DNA of 35,573 nucleotides. Origin: Verrucomicrobiales bacterium (GTDB lineage: Bacteria > Verrucomicrobiota > Verrucomicrobiia > Verrucomicrobiales > DEV007). Shown here in pieces: positions 1-9,306 of the stretch. The position numbers and the translations under genes are program-made. Each line of letters opens with the position of its first letter. Position 1 is the first letter of the stretch. Under the pieces are notes generated by a model, which ran no database searches, had not been told where the DNA came from, and worked only from the letters and a program-made list of their open reading frames with translations. The DNA lies in assembly GCA_020852405.1 (NCBI GenBank), contig JADZAX010000101.1, forward strand, positions 1 to 35,573, given 5' to 3'.

Positions 1-2163
1 GGCGCGGGCGAGGCTGGTGGTGAGGGCGGCTTCGTCGAAGGGGGCGAACTCGAGTTCGGGCAGGGTGGCGTGGACGAGGTTCACGCGGGCGATGAACTGC
101 TTCAGCCGATGATCCATCAGCGGCAGGTCGAAGGCCCCGGCGCGGTGGGCTTCGGCGAGGCAGCGTCCGCTGGCGATGGGATCGAGGTCGCGCTGCTGGG
201 ACTTTTGCTCGATGACGAGATCGCGATAGCGCGTGAGCTTCATGGCGGCGACGCGCTTGTTCTGGGCATCGAATAGATGCTCCACGGTGGTGCTCAGATG
301 CTGGGGAAACATCTCGGCGATCCACGCGGGCTGCACGGCGGTGGCGAGGCTGAGCAGGGTCTGGCGCGACGGGGTTTCGCGCAGATTGGCGGCAACGAAA
401 TAAGCGGCGTCGGTCACCACGCTTTCGCGCACGAGCTCGCCTTGGCGTTGATCGGTGAGATCGCACTCGGGCTTGCCGGGAGTGCGGCGTTTGGCGAGTT
501 GATCGACGAAGCCGGCCATGAGGCAGCGCAGCAGGGCTTCGTCGTTTTTAGCTGGGCTGGCGGGTGCGGCATCACGGTCGTAGAGGCGCTGCTGGTGGGC
601 GGCTTGCAGGATCTGCTGGCAGGTCTGCTCTACCTGGCGGGCGACTTGGGCGTTGATGCCGTAGCTGCGGCAGCGCTCAAAGCTGAAGCCGTTCGCTTTG
701 GCGAAGTCATAGGCTCGCATCAGCGTGATGAAATCAGAGTCCGCGCTGTCCTCGAACATCTCGCGGGCGGCTTTGGTTTGCGCATCATCGCGATCCAGCC
801 GAGCGAGCAAATCGCGACCACTGACCAACGCGGCGCACAAGGCGGCATCGGGAACGCAGCCACGCTGGCTGGCCTCGATCACCATGCGCGAGTAGCGCGG
901 GTGCATCGGCAGGCGCAGCATTTGGCAACCGATGGCCGTGAGCTCGGTACCGAGCAACGCCCCGAGCATCGTGAGCAGACGCTCAGCACGCACGACGGCC
1001 TGCGGATCGGGTTTGTCCAGCCAGTCAAACGTAGCCGCCTCCCGGATCCCGAGCGAGTGCAGCAGCAGCACGACTTCGGCGAGGTCGCTGCGCTGGATCT
1101 CCGGCGTATTGCGTTCCTCGCGGCTCTTGTGGCCGATGGCGGTCCACAGGCGATGACAAGTGCCCGGCGCGGTGCGTCCTGCACGGCCTTTGCGCTGATC
1201 CGCACTGGCCCGGCTGATCGGCTCCAGCAACAGCGTGCCGATGCCGCGCTCCGCATCGTAACGGGCCACCCGGGCGACGCCGCTGTCAACGACATGGCGG
1301 ATGCCGTCGATGGTGATGCTGGTCTCCGCGACGTTGGTGGCGACGATCACTTTGCGCAGCGCGTTCGGAGCAAACGCGCGGTCCTGTTCCTGCGGTTCCA
1401 GTTCGCCATGCAACGGGATGCAGGCCACGCGCTCCCGCGTTCTCAGCCCGCGCAAGGCATCCAGCGTGCCATTGATCTCGCCGCGCCCCGGCATGAAGAC
1501 GAGGATGTCGCCGGGCGACTCGTCATGGAGGATGCGCTCGACGGCCTCCGCCGCTTGCACCGTGATCGGTCGCTGGTCGGGGAGCTTCAGATAGCCCACT
1601 TCCACGGGATAACTTTGCCCCTCGGAAACGAGGATCGGACATTGATCCAAATACGCCGCCACCGGCTCCGTATCCAACGTGGCCGACATCACCACCATCG
1701 CCAAATCCGGCCGGTGTGTCTGCTGCAAATGTTTCACCAACGCCAGCGCGACATCGCTGAGCAAGTTCCGCTCGTGGAACTCATCGAAGACCACTGCCCC
1801 GATGTTCTCCAATGCGCGATCATCCTGAAGCCATCGCAGCAGAATGCCCTCCGTGACAAAGCAAATGCGAGTCCCCACGCTCGTGTGGTCATCAAACCGA
1901 ATCTGATACCCGACCTCAGCGCCGAGCTTCCCCTCACGTTCCCAAGCCACCCGCGTCGCCACCGAGCGGGCCGCCACCCGCCGGGGTTGCAGCACCACGA
2001 TCATCTTCTCCCCCGCGATCCCCGCATCCAGCAGCATCTGCGGCACCTGCGTCGTCTTCCCCGAGCCTGTGGGGGCCACCAGCACCAGGCGATTGCCGCC
2101 TTGCAGCGTGCGCAGGAGGTCGGCGTGAATTTTCCAAATGGGGAGCGCGGTGGAGTCAGGCAT
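1..2163 (-). CDS. hrpB: DEAH-box ATP-dependent helicase, HrpB-like (3' end truncated by window edge)
   Basis: Reverse-strand frame open from ATG at 2163 to base 1. Reads MPDSTALPIWKIHADLLRTLQGGNRLVLVAPTGSGKTTQVPQMLL (Walker A), VVFDEFHERN (DEFH box), VVMSATLDT, QRKGRAGRTAPGTCHRLW (motif VI). Not in the supplied ORF track because it has no stop in the window. Confidence 0.92.
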   Translation of the reverse strand, partial: MPDSTALPIWKIHADLLRTLQGGNRLVLVAPTGSGKTTQVPQMLLDAGIAGEKMIVVLQPRRVAARSVATRVAWEREGKLGAEVGYQIRFDDHTSVGTRICFVTEGILLRWLQDDRALENIGAVVFDEFHERNLLSDVALALVKHLQQTHRPDLAMVVMSATLDTEPVAAYLDQCPILVSEGQSYPVEVGYLKLPDQRPITVQAAEAVERILHDESPGDILVFMPGRGEINGTLDALRGLRTRERVACIPLHGELEPQEQDRAFAPNALRKVIVATNVAETSITIDGIRHVVDSGVARVARYDAERGIGTLLLEPISRASADQRKGRAGRTAPGTCHRLWTAIGHKSREERNTPEIQRSDLAEVVLLLHSLGIREAATFDWLDKPDPQAVVRAERLLTMLGALLGTELTAIGCQMLRLPMHPRYSRMVIEASQRGCVPDAALCAALVSGRDLLARLDRDDAQTKAAREMFEDSADSDFITLMRAYDFAKANGFSFERCRSYGINAQVARQVEQTCQQILQAAHQQRLYDRDAAPASPAKNDEALLRCLMAGFVDQLAKRRTPGKPECDLTDQRQGELVRESVVTDAAYFVAANLRETPSRQTLLSLATAVQPAWIAEMFPQHLSTTVEHLFDAQNKRVAAMKLTRYRDLVIEQKSQQRDLDPIASGRCLAEAHRAGAFDLPLMDHRLKQFIARVNLVHATLPELEFAPFDEAALTTSLARA

Positions 2164-2192
2164 GAAGTGGGGAATGGACTTACATAGCAGGC

Positions 2193-3449
2193 TCAGGTTT
2201 TGTCGTCCTCCCATTGTTCGATCCTGCGAGCGATAAAATCCCTCTCGGCGGGGAGTGTCGCGAGGTTTCCAGCTTGGCGGAAATGCGTGAGCGCCACAAG
2301 CGGGTTGCCAAGTTCGGCGGCGAAGGTGCCCCGGATGACATGGAACAAGTGATACGACTCCAGCCGGCTCCGATCCTTAATGGCGTCGAGCGCTTCCATC
2401 CCGGCTTTCGGGCCATTCACGCGGGCGACCGCCACCGCTCGATTCATGGCGGCGACGGGCGATGCCTTGAGATTGAGAAGTTGATCGTAGAGCGCGAGGA
2501 TGCGCGGCCAGTTCGTGCTGGCTTCATCGGACGCGGTGGAGTGGCAGGCGGCGATCCCGGCTTCGAGATGATACTCGCTGATGGTATCGCCCTGCGCCGC
2601 GTGACCGAGGCATTGGATGCCGCGATGGATCATCGATTGATCCCAGGCGCTGCGATTCTGCTCGTGAAGGCGCAACAGGTTGCCCGCGTCATCGGTGCGA
2701 GCGAGGAGTCGCGCGCCATTGAAGAACATGAGCGCGAGCAGGGCGAACGCGCGTGGCACCTGGGTGGCCGGATGCTCGGTGAGGAGCGTGACGAGGCGGA
2801 TGGCCTCATGGCAGAGATCCTCGCGCACGAGACGGTCCCCGGTGCTGGCTTTGTAGCCTTCGTTGAAAAGCAAATAGAGCGTGCCGAGAACGCCGTCGAG
2901 CCGCTCCGGCAGATGGGCGGGCTCCGGCACGGCGAAAGGCAGGGCCAGTTCCCGGATGAGTTGGCGCGCCCGCACCAGCCGCTTGGCGATGGCGGACTCG
3001 CTGGTGAGGAAGGCCGCGGCGATTTCCCCAGGGCCGAGTCCGCAGAGGGTGCGCAGGGCCAGCGCCGTCTGGGCTTCCACGGAGAGCTGCGGATGAAAAC
3101 AGACGAACATCAGGCGCAGGGTGTCATCCGCGAAGGTGTCGTATGTCTCATCGACGGAGGTGGAAAGCCAACGCTCATGTTCCGCGGCGATGCTGCCCTG
3201 CTTGGTGTTCCATCGTTGCTGGCGTCGCAAATGATCGAGGGCGAGGTTCTTGGCCGTTCGCGTGAGCCATGCGGCGGGGTTGTCGGGCACGCCGCGATAG
3301 GGCCAGGTTTGCAAGGCGCGGACGAGCGATTCCTGGACCACATCTTCGGCGAGTTGCAATTGATGCGTGCCGAGGTGCGCGGTGAGCGTGGCAACGAGAC
3401 GGGCGCCTTCCTGGCGAAAGAAATGCTCGGTGACTTGGGTGGGGTTCAT
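2193..3449 (-). CDS. ECF sigma factor with DUF6596/TPR-like C-terminal extension (ECF42-type)
   Basis: MNPTQVTEHFFRQEGARLVATL..., AEDVVQESLVRALQTWPYRGVPDNPAAWLTRTAKNLALDHLRR (sigma region 2), LGPGEIAAAFLTSESAIAKRLVRAR (region 4), YLLFNEGYKAS (DUF6596 hallmark). Start trimmed from ORF 2193..3710; ATGA overlap with upstream gene. Confidence 0.9.
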   Translation of the reverse strand: MNPTQVTEHFFRQEGARLVATLTAHLGTHQLQLAEDVVQESLVRALQTWPYRGVPDNPAAWLTRTAKNLALDHLRRQQRWNTKQGSIAAEHERWLSTSVDETYDTFADDTLRLMFVCFHPQLSVEAQTALALRTLCGLGPGEIAAAFLTSESAIAKRLVRARQLIRELALPFAVPEPAHLPERLDGVLGTLYLLFNEGYKASTGDRLVREDLCHEAIRLVTLLTEHPATQVPRAFALLALMFFNGARLLARTDDAGNLLRLHEQNRSAWDQSMIHRGIQCLGHAAQGDTISEYHLEAGIAACHSTASDEASTNWPRILALYDQLLNLKASPVAAMNRAVAVARVNGPKAGMEALDAIKDRSRLESYHLFHVIRGTFAAELGNPLVALTHFRQAGNLATLPAERDFIARRIEQWEDDKT

Positions 3450-3964
3450 GCAGAGACCTTGGAGGCGAGTTCTGCAAGCTTGGCCACGGTGTTCAGGTTG
3501 CGCCCGGTCCCGGTCTTGGCAGCGGGAATGACGAGCTTTGAGGAACCCAGACCTTCGGGATAGTGGACGTAGATTTCGCGGTGGCCAAGCTTCAGTTCCT
3601 CCCGCTGCCGGCCTTTGAGATGCTCGAGGGCAGCCAAGGGCGGGCAATCGTGCAGGAAGTGAACCATCACCCGGCTGGCGGGGGCATCTGGAAATGGATT
3701 GGCTTGCCACACGTCATGCAACTCTGCGGCGGTGCGAACGAAGACCCCGACAGCTTTTCCCATGTAGAGTTGCAGTCGCGCTTCCAGGGCGGCTCTGATC
3801 ACTGGCGCGGAAGTCTTGGACCCAAAGACGACGTTGCCGCTGGCGATATAAGTCTGGACCTGGGTGTGCCCCTCGGCTTCGCACATAGCCTTGAGTTCTG
3901 CCATGGGCAGCTTGCCTGTGCCACCAACATTGACGGCACGGAGGAGTGCGACAAATACCGGCAT
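3446..3964 (-). CDS. DUF1697 domain-containing protein
   Basis: MPVFVALLRAVNVGGTGKLPMAELKAMCEAEGHTQVQTYIASGNVVF is typical of DUF1697. Confidence 0.88.
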   Translation of the reverse strand: MPVFVALLRAVNVGGTGKLPMAELKAMCEAEGHTQVQTYIASGNVVFGSKTSAPVIRAALEARLQLYMGKAVGVFVRTAAELHDVWQANPFPDAPASRVMVHFLHDCPPLAALEHLKGRQREELKLGHREIYVHYPEGLGSSKLVIPAAKTGTGRNLNTVAKLAELASKVSA

Positions 3965-3971
3965 GATGAAG

Positions 3972-4547
3972 TCAGTGAAGCTTTTCGCCGCGCTTCAGCA
4001 TTTCGAGCAATCGCTCGAATCGTCGCGCCCTGGTCTCGGGTTTCTTGGCGGTCGTGAGGCGGAAGTAGATGGCATAGCGGTTGGCAGTGTTGAGCGTGTC
4101 GAAGTAGGCCTTGGCTTCGGCATGCGCGCGCACAGCCTCAAGGAAATCCTCGGGCAACTCATGGGTCCTCGAGGAATGATACGCCTGTTCCCAGCGGCCA
4201 TCGGCTTTCGCGGCATCGACAACGGCCTGGCCTGCGGATTGCATCCGGCCTTCGTTGGTGAGGCGCTCGATGTGGCCGATGTTGATCTTTGACCACACGC
4301 TGCGCGGGCCGCGCTTGGTGAATTTCTGCAGCCAATACTGGGCATCGTGGCTCTTCTTTTGTCCGTCGATCCAGCCATAGCAGAGCGCTTCGTCCAAGGC
4401 CTCCGCGTAGGTAATGCTGGCGATCCCGCTGTCCTTCTTCGCGAGTTGCATCCAGATGCCCTGGTGCTTCGCATGGTTCGTTTTCAACCAACGTCGAAAC
4501 GCCGCGGCGCTGGCGAAGGGCACGATGGGTTGTTCTTCGATAGGCAT
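3972..4547 (-). CDS. YdeI/OmpD-associated family protein
   Basis: FRRWLKTNHAKHQGIWMQLAKKDSGIASITYAEALDEALCYGWIDGQKK signature of the YdeI family. Confidence 0.88.
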   Translation of the reverse strand: MPIEEQPIVPFASAAAFRRWLKTNHAKHQGIWMQLAKKDSGIASITYAEALDEALCYGWIDGQKKSHDAQYWLQKFTKRGPRSVWSKINIGHIERLTNEGRMQSAGQAVVDAAKADGRWEQAYHSSRTHELPEDFLEAVRAHAEAKAYFDTLNTANRYAIYFRLTTAKKPETRARRFERLLEMLKRGEKLH

Positions 4548-4550
4548 GGG

Positions 4551-5039
4551 TTATTGCGATGCTGCGGCTTTGAGTGTGGCGATGTCGAGTTTGGTCATGG
4601 TCAAAAGGGCACGCATCACGCGGGCGCTCACGGCTGGGTCTGCGTGGGCCATCAAGGAAGCGATTTCCCGTGGAACGACCTGCCAGGACAGGCCGAACTT
4701 GTCCTGCAGCCATCCACACTGCTGAGCTTCTTCTGGAGCATCAACTGTCAGCTTTGACCAGTAGCTGTCAATCTCCTCCTGGGTGTCGCACATCACTTGA
4801 AGCGACACGGCGGCAGTAAATTTGAACTGCGGTCCTCCATTCAGGGCCGTGTAGGTCTGACCTTGCAGCTCAAAGGCAATACTCAGCACGGTTCCCGCAC
4901 GACCCAGATGCGCCGGATGCTCAGACTCGGGATAGCGGGAGATTTCGAGAATGCGTGAATCGGGGAAGACGCCCAGGTAAAAGGCAACGGCTTCTTCGGC
5001 ATTCGTGTCAAACCAGAGGCAGGGAGTGACTTTGCTCAT
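4551..5039 (-). CDS. VOC family protein (PhnB-like)
   Basis: MSKVTPCLWFDTNAEEAVAFYLGVFPDSRILEISRYPES; C-terminal WQVVPREIASLM as in PhnB-like VOC proteins. Confidence 0.88.
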   Translation of the reverse strand: MSKVTPCLWFDTNAEEAVAFYLGVFPDSRILEISRYPESEHPAHLGRAGTVLSIAFELQGQTYTALNGGPQFKFTAAVSLQVMCDTQEEIDSYWSKLTVDAPEEAQQCGWLQDKFGLSWQVVPREIASLMAHADPAVSARVMRALLTMTKLDIATLKAAASQ

Positions 5040-5057
5040 GATGATGCGACGTTCCGG

Positions 5058-5498
5058 TTAGTCGGATCCATTGCTGTGAGCGAGCACGGTCTCGAGACGG
5101 TCGAAGTTCTCTTCATTCGCCTTCAAGATCATTGAGAGCAACGCAGCAAGCACTTTGGCGTCATCAAAGGTTGCCACCCAGTCGACATGTGTGCCATCTG
5201 GCACATCGGTGAGCGTGATCGTCATGGTGAAAAAGGGCGCGCAGTCGTGCCGCATCTCGAGGCACTCGTCGGTCACGATGCGACGGAAGATCCACAGGTT
5301 GTCGTAGTTCCCGCCATCGGGTCCACACATCGTGAATTGCCAGCGACCACCCTCGCGAAACTCGAACTCCTGGAAGGTATTCGTGAAGCCGGCAGGACCC
5401 CACCAAGCGGCCAGGCTGGCCGGATCACGGTGCGCGGCGAAAACTTGGCTGCGCGGAAAGGGCACGATCCGATGACTATGAAACTGGGCGTCATGCAT
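5058..5498 (-). CDS. SRPBCC (AHSA1-like) domain protein
   Basis: MHDAQFHSHRIVPFPRSQVFAAHRDPASLAAWWGPAGFTNTFQEFEFREGGRWQFTMCGPDG. Start trimmed from ORF 5058..5783; overlaps upstream gene by 8 nt. Confidence 0.87.
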   Translation of the reverse strand: MHDAQFHSHRIVPFPRSQVFAAHRDPASLAAWWGPAGFTNTFQEFEFREGGRWQFTMCGPDGGNYDNLWIFRRIVTDECLEMRHDCAPFFTMTITLTDVPDGTHVDWVATFDDAKVLAALLSMILKANEENFDRLETVLAHSNGSD

Positions 5499-5991
5499 CT
5501 GGTGAAGAGGTTTGGCCAACCAGTTCGACGAGCTGATCGAAGGCCTTGTTCCAACCGTCGTGAAACCCCATCGCGGCGTGTTTCTCGCAGGCTTCCTTGG
5601 TCCAGTGGCGGGCTTTGGCCGTGTAGCGGGTACCCCCACCCGGCAGGGCTTCGAAGGTGAGGATGCCGACGAACATGAAATCAGGGTTCGGCTCCCAATC
5701 GGCAAAGAAACAGTCCGTGAAGACGAGCTTTTCGTTCGGAACGACTTCGAGATAGACGCCGCGATTTGGAAACCGCTCGCCATCAGGGCCGCAGATGATC
5801 ATGCTGTTGAAGCCGCCGGGGCGCACATCGAGCTGCACATCGCTGACATACCAGGGCCTCGGACAGAACCATTTCGGATAGGCTTCCGGATCGGTCCAGC
5901 CCGCGAAGAGCTTCTCGGGGGAAACGTGGGTGTCGCGGGTGATGACGATTTCGCGTTCGGAGAGCGGCGAGGGAGCGGTTGATGACAGCAT
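5491..5991 (-). CDS. SRPBCC (AHSA1-like) domain protein
   Basis: REIVITRDTHVSPEKLFAGWTDPEAYPKWFCPRPWYVSDVQLDVRPGGFNSMIICGPDG. Confidence 0.88.
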   Translation of the reverse strand: MLSSTAPSPLSEREIVITRDTHVSPEKLFAGWTDPEAYPKWFCPRPWYVSDVQLDVRPGGFNSMIICGPDGERFPNRGVYLEVVPNEKLVFTDCFFADWEPNPDFMFVGILTFEALPGGGTRYTAKARHWTKEACEKHAAMGFHDGWNKAFDQLVELVGQTSSPDA

Positions 5992-6018
5992 ATGATAATT
6001 GAGAGGAGGAGAATGACT

Positions 6019-6483
6019 TTAGCTTTGCAGCGCACGGATCAGCTCCGTGCGATAGGTGGCCGGATCAGGGTGGGACTCCGGGCCTTTCGCGAAGACTTGC
6101 CAGAAGTCGGTGGCGGGTTGGAGTCCTTGAGCTGCGATCCATTGCATGAACTCGGGCCATGCTTCGGAAAGCTGTTCGTAGTCGCCGACGAGCACGGCTT
6201 TCGCGGCGCGAAACGCTGGACGTTCGCTCGCGATAACGCGACCATTGGGAGTCACCGGCTTCGAAGTAGGCACCCCTATCTCGAAATCGAAATGCGTATC
6301 CGGCGCAGCGAAGTGATGATCGAATAACGGCCCCGTGGGCGCGATGCCTTGCCTACCCAGCTCCTCAAAAAGCTCGGTCACTGCGGGGCCGAAATACTGT
6401 GGGCATTCCTCGCAAGGGATGTGAAGACGAATCACGGCCGTGGTTTGCGGCGTTACGTTGATGAGTTCAGGTGTTTCCAGCAT
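6019..6483 (-). CDS. GyrI-like / AraC effector-binding small-molecule binding domain protein
   Basis: ELINVTPQTTAVIRLHIPCEECPQYFGPAVTELFEELGRQGIAPTGPLFDHHF; stand-alone effector-binding fold pattern. Confidence 0.8.
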   Translation of the reverse strand: MLETPELINVTPQTTAVIRLHIPCEECPQYFGPAVTELFEELGRQGIAPTGPLFDHHFAAPDTHFDFEIGVPTSKPVTPNGRVIASERPAFRAAKAVLVGDYEQLSEAWPEFMQWIAAQGLQPATDFWQVFAKGPESHPDPATYRTELIRALQS

Positions 6484-6495
6484 GATCGCGATGAA

Positions 6496-6924
6496 TTAGG
6501 CTTTGGCTTCGGGAATGGTGACCATCCAGTGAATCCCAAACGCGTCCGTCACCATGCCGAAGCAGGGCGACCAAAAGCTCTTACCGATCGGCATGGTGAT
6601 GGTGCCGCCATCGGCGAGAGCGCTGAAGGCACGCTGGGCTTCGGCTTCATCGGGCATAGTGAGCGACATGCAGTGACTGTTTTTGCCAGGCTCTTCGTCG
6701 CAACCGTCCGAGCCCATGAGCACGCTGCTGCCGATGCGAAACGCGGCGTGCATGATCTTTTCCTCCCAGCCATCGGGCACCATGCCTGGCGGCGGTGGTT
6801 CGGGTGCCTCCTGGTAGCGCATCAGCATGACAACTTCGGCACCGAGATGCCTCGTGTAGTAGTCGAGAGCGGCCGTGCATTTGCCGCCAAAAAAGAGGTA
6901 AGGCTGAACGTAGGGTGATGTCAT
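6496..6924 (-). CDS. VOC family protein (PhnB-like)
   Basis: MTSPYVQPYLFFGGKCTAALDYYTRHLGAEVVMLMRYQEAPEPPPPGMVPDGWEEKIMHAAFRIG ... FGMVTDAFGIHWMV. Confidence 0.9.
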   Translation of the reverse strand: MTSPYVQPYLFFGGKCTAALDYYTRHLGAEVVMLMRYQEAPEPPPPGMVPDGWEEKIMHAAFRIGSSVLMGSDGCDEEPGKNSHCMSLTMPDEAEAQRAFSALADGGTITMPIGKSFWSPCFGMVTDAFGIHWMVTIPEAKA

Positions 6925-7038
6925 GGCGGTGGAGTGGTGGATTGATGTTTGATGAACAAGGATTGACGATTGAAGAAGGATAGGAACTCTCTGTCGTGCG
7001 TGGGGGGAGGCTTGGTAAGGTGGAAAAAGCGAAGGCGA

Positions 7039-7437
7039 TCAGGATTGATCGGCAGCCTTCACTTCGGCCATCGGTCGGCAGAGGTCGGCAATCGGACGCA
7101 CCTCGATCTGAGCTCCGTGGGCGAGGATGGGGCAGGCCCCGGCGATTTCCAACGCGGCATCCATCGTATCCACGCCGAGCAGGAAATAGCCGGCGATGGC
7201 TTCCTTCGATTCAGCGAAGACGCCATCGGTGACTGCGGCTCCGCGCGTGCCGGAGACCAGCTTGCCTTCTTCCATCAAGGGCTGCGCACCCCGCAGGATG
7301 CCTCGTGTGTTGAGGTCTTCAACCCAGGCGTAAAAGTCGGTCATGACGCGCTGAAGTTCGCTCGGCGACATGCCGTGATTCCAGTGCGTGCCGCGCACAA
7401 AGAGAAGGTGTTCGTTGGTGGGCTGTTGGGGGTTCAT
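7039..7437 (-). CDS. YciI family (DGPF domain) protein
   Basis: HLLFVRGTHWNHGMSPSELQRVMTDFYAWVEDLNTRGILRGAQPL...VTDGVFAESKEAIAGYFLLGVDTMDAALEIA. Confidence 0.87.
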   Translation of the reverse strand: MNPQQPTNEHLLFVRGTHWNHGMSPSELQRVMTDFYAWVEDLNTRGILRGAQPLMEEGKLVSGTRGAAVTDGVFAESKEAIAGYFLLGVDTMDAALEIAGACPILAHGAQIEVRPIADLCRPMAEVKAADQS

Positions 7438-7441
7438 GGCG

Positions 7442-7828
7442 TCATTGCTGGGAGTGCAGGCCGATCATGTTGCCTTCGGTGTCACAGACGAGGGAGCAGA
7501 AGCCGTAGTCGCCGATGGCAAACTTGTCCTGATGGATGCGGCCACCATTCGCGGCGGCGCGAGCAGTTTCAATGGCGCAGTCAGCGCAGGAAAAGTAGAT
7601 GATGGTGCCACCACCACCAGAGTCTTTGTCTGCCATCTTCACAAGGGCGCCGGAGGCTCCCGGAGCCGTCATTTCCATGGGGAAGGCCCACATCTCAATG
7701 GGAAGTCCCGCGGGACTCGGGAGGTGCTGAAGCGTGACCTGGAAAGTCTCCTCATAGAAGGCTTTGGCTCGCTCGATGTCTTGCACATAGAGTTCGAACC
7801 ATCCGACGGGATTGCGTAATGTATTCAT
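7442..7828 (-). CDS. VOC family protein (glyoxalase-like)
   Basis: MNTLRNPVGWFELYVQDIERAKAFYEETFQVTLQHLP...GNMIGLHSQQ. Start trimmed from ORF 7442..7873. Confidence 0.88.
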   Translation of the reverse strand: MNTLRNPVGWFELYVQDIERAKAFYEETFQVTLQHLPSPAGLPIEMWAFPMEMTAPGASGALVKMADKDSGGGGTIIYFSCADCAIETARAAANGGRIHQDKFAIGDYGFCSLVCDTEGNMIGLHSQQ

Positions 7829-7878
7829 GGTGTGTGTGGATCTTGAGGGTGAGAATAATGTTGAATGATTCAATGGGG

Positions 7879-8268
7879 CTATCGACCTGCGGTTTCCGTG
7901 GTGACGGTGTCGACCGCACAGCGCGCTGGATCGAGCGGACGGATTTCATAGAACAAACCGCACTTCAGGCAGGGATTGCCCGCTGCAATTTGCGCGGCTT
8001 CTTCGAGGGTGTCGGCCACGATGAACCAGTAGCCGCCGACGGCTTCCTTAGCTTCACCGAAGGGGCCGTCGGTCAGGAGGCTGTGCTTGGACACGGTCGC
8101 TCCGGTGAGCCCGAGTCGGCTGCCCATCTTCATTTTGCCAGCCTCGATAGCACTGGTGAGCCAGACGTAGAAGTCGTCGATGGCTTGCTGGATGTCGGTT
8201 GGGGAAACGTCTTTGTCCCACTGGCCGCGGGAGATAACGAGATAGTCGTGCTCGGTGTGCGTATTCAT
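7879..8268 (-). CDS. YciI family (DGPF domain) protein
   Basis: MNTHTEHDYLVISRGQWDKDVSPTDIQQAIDDFYVWLTSAIEAGKMKMGSRLGLTG...LTDGPFGEAKEAVGGYWFIVADTLEEAAQIA. Start trimmed. Confidence 0.87.
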   Translation of the reverse strand: MNTHTEHDYLVISRGQWDKDVSPTDIQQAIDDFYVWLTSAIEAGKMKMGSRLGLTGATVSKHSLLTDGPFGEAKEAVGGYWFIVADTLEEAAQIAAGNPCLKCGLFYEIRPLDPARCAVDTVTTETAGR

Positions 8269-8320
8269 GGTGGTCGTTCCAGCGGGGTTGGGCATCTTCA
8301 GACGAAAATGGGACTGGGAA

Positions 8321-8692
8321 TCAGTGAGAAACGATGGTTTTGAAACCACCGAATGACATGCGCTTGGAGTCGAAGATTTGGCCCGACTCGCCACACAGAC
8401 CGGCTAGCCTTTCGTCGGCCATGATGGCGGCGTTGGCAGCATCACGCGCGGTGCGGTCAGCAAAGACTGCCCAGGCGAAGATGACGGTCTCGTCCTCCTT
8501 TGCCGCTGCGGTCTCGACGAATGAGCGGCAGAACTCCGCTCCCAAATCATCTATGGCACACTCCGTGTATTGCAACGCTCCGTGCTCCAGCCAAATAGCG
8601 CCAGCCTGCTCAGCGATCTTGCGATAGTCCTCGAGTCTGGCTTTGGGGACGGGCAGGAGAAAGCCGTCGATGTATGTTCCAGGCGTTTTCAG
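8321..8692 (-). CDS. DUF1428 family protein with apparent CTG start
   Basis: Frame continues upstream of the predicted TTG start at 8575 with strong family sequence: (L)KTPGTYIDGFLLPVPKARLEDYRKIAEQAGAIWLEHGALQYTECAIDD. No in-frame ATG/GTG/TTG between the upstream gene's stop and TYIDGF; CTG at 8692..8690 follows CACACACC, where neighbouring genes have ATG. Confidence 0.78.
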   Translation of the reverse strand: MKTPGTYIDGFLLPVPKARLEDYRKIAEQAGAIWLEHGALQYTECAIDDLGAEFCRSFVETAAAKEDETVIFAWAVFADRTARDAANAAIMADERLAGLCGESGQIFDSKRMSFGGFKTIVSH

Positions 8693-8712
8693 GGTGTGTG
8701 ATTGGTGAATCG

Positions 8713-9249
8713 TTATTTGGCGGGCGTGCTGGTGACGAGCGTGTCGAGATCAGCGAGACCCTTTTCAAACTGTGGGCCGCACATGGAATCGCAGTCCATG
8801 AAGATGCTCATCAGGCGCCCCATGAAGTTGCTTTTGCCATACATGGACCATGTGACCGTCGTTTTGTCGCCCTCCGGCTTGAAGCTGTAGTCAACGGTGC
8901 TGACACCTTCCAGGGGCTCAATCCAGTCCATACGCAGGCGGATGAGTTCGTTTGGCGTGCTCTCGATGATGGTGGCCTTGCCTTTGCCGGTCGCTTTGCC
9001 CGCCCAGGTTGCCACCGCATCGACGCCTGCTTCAGGACCGGTGTATTCGGTCTTCGCGGTGGGATCGAGCTTCAGCCAGGGATTGAACTCATCGAACTTT
9101 TTCGGGCTGTTGAACCAGCCGAACAACGCCTCAGGCGGCGCCGCGATGGTGAGACTGCGCTCCACGCGGAAATCCGGCGATTTGAACGCGGCGACAACGA
9201 GGATGATGGCGATAATGGTGACGAGGCCGAGGAGGATTTTTTTGATCAT
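8713..9249 (-). CDS. SRPBCC family protein with N-terminal membrane anchor
   Basis: MIKKILLGLVTIIAIILVVAAFKSPDFRVERSLTIAAPPEALFGWFNSPKKFDEFNPWLKLDP. Start trimmed from ORF 8713..9306. Confidence 0.87.
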   Translation of the reverse strand: MIKKILLGLVTIIAIILVVAAFKSPDFRVERSLTIAAPPEALFGWFNSPKKFDEFNPWLKLDPTAKTEYTGPEAGVDAVATWAGKATGKGKATIIESTPNELIRLRMDWIEPLEGVSTVDYSFKPEGDKTTVTWSMYGKSNFMGRLMSIFMDCDSMCGPQFEKGLADLDTLVTSTPAK

Positions 9250-9306
9250 GGGGTGTGTGGTTGGCTGTGGGGAATCGAGTTGCAGCGTGGCGCGAGTTCC
9301 GCCCAA

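Noticed and set aside
277-2187. 636-aa plus-strand ORF
   Set aside because: Antisense to the HrpB-like helicase, which has full motif support; the plus-strand translation shows no domain-like pattern and reflects GC-rich antisense openness.
2214-3563. 449-aa plus-strand ORF
   Set aside because: Antisense to the sigma factor gene; no recognisable family.
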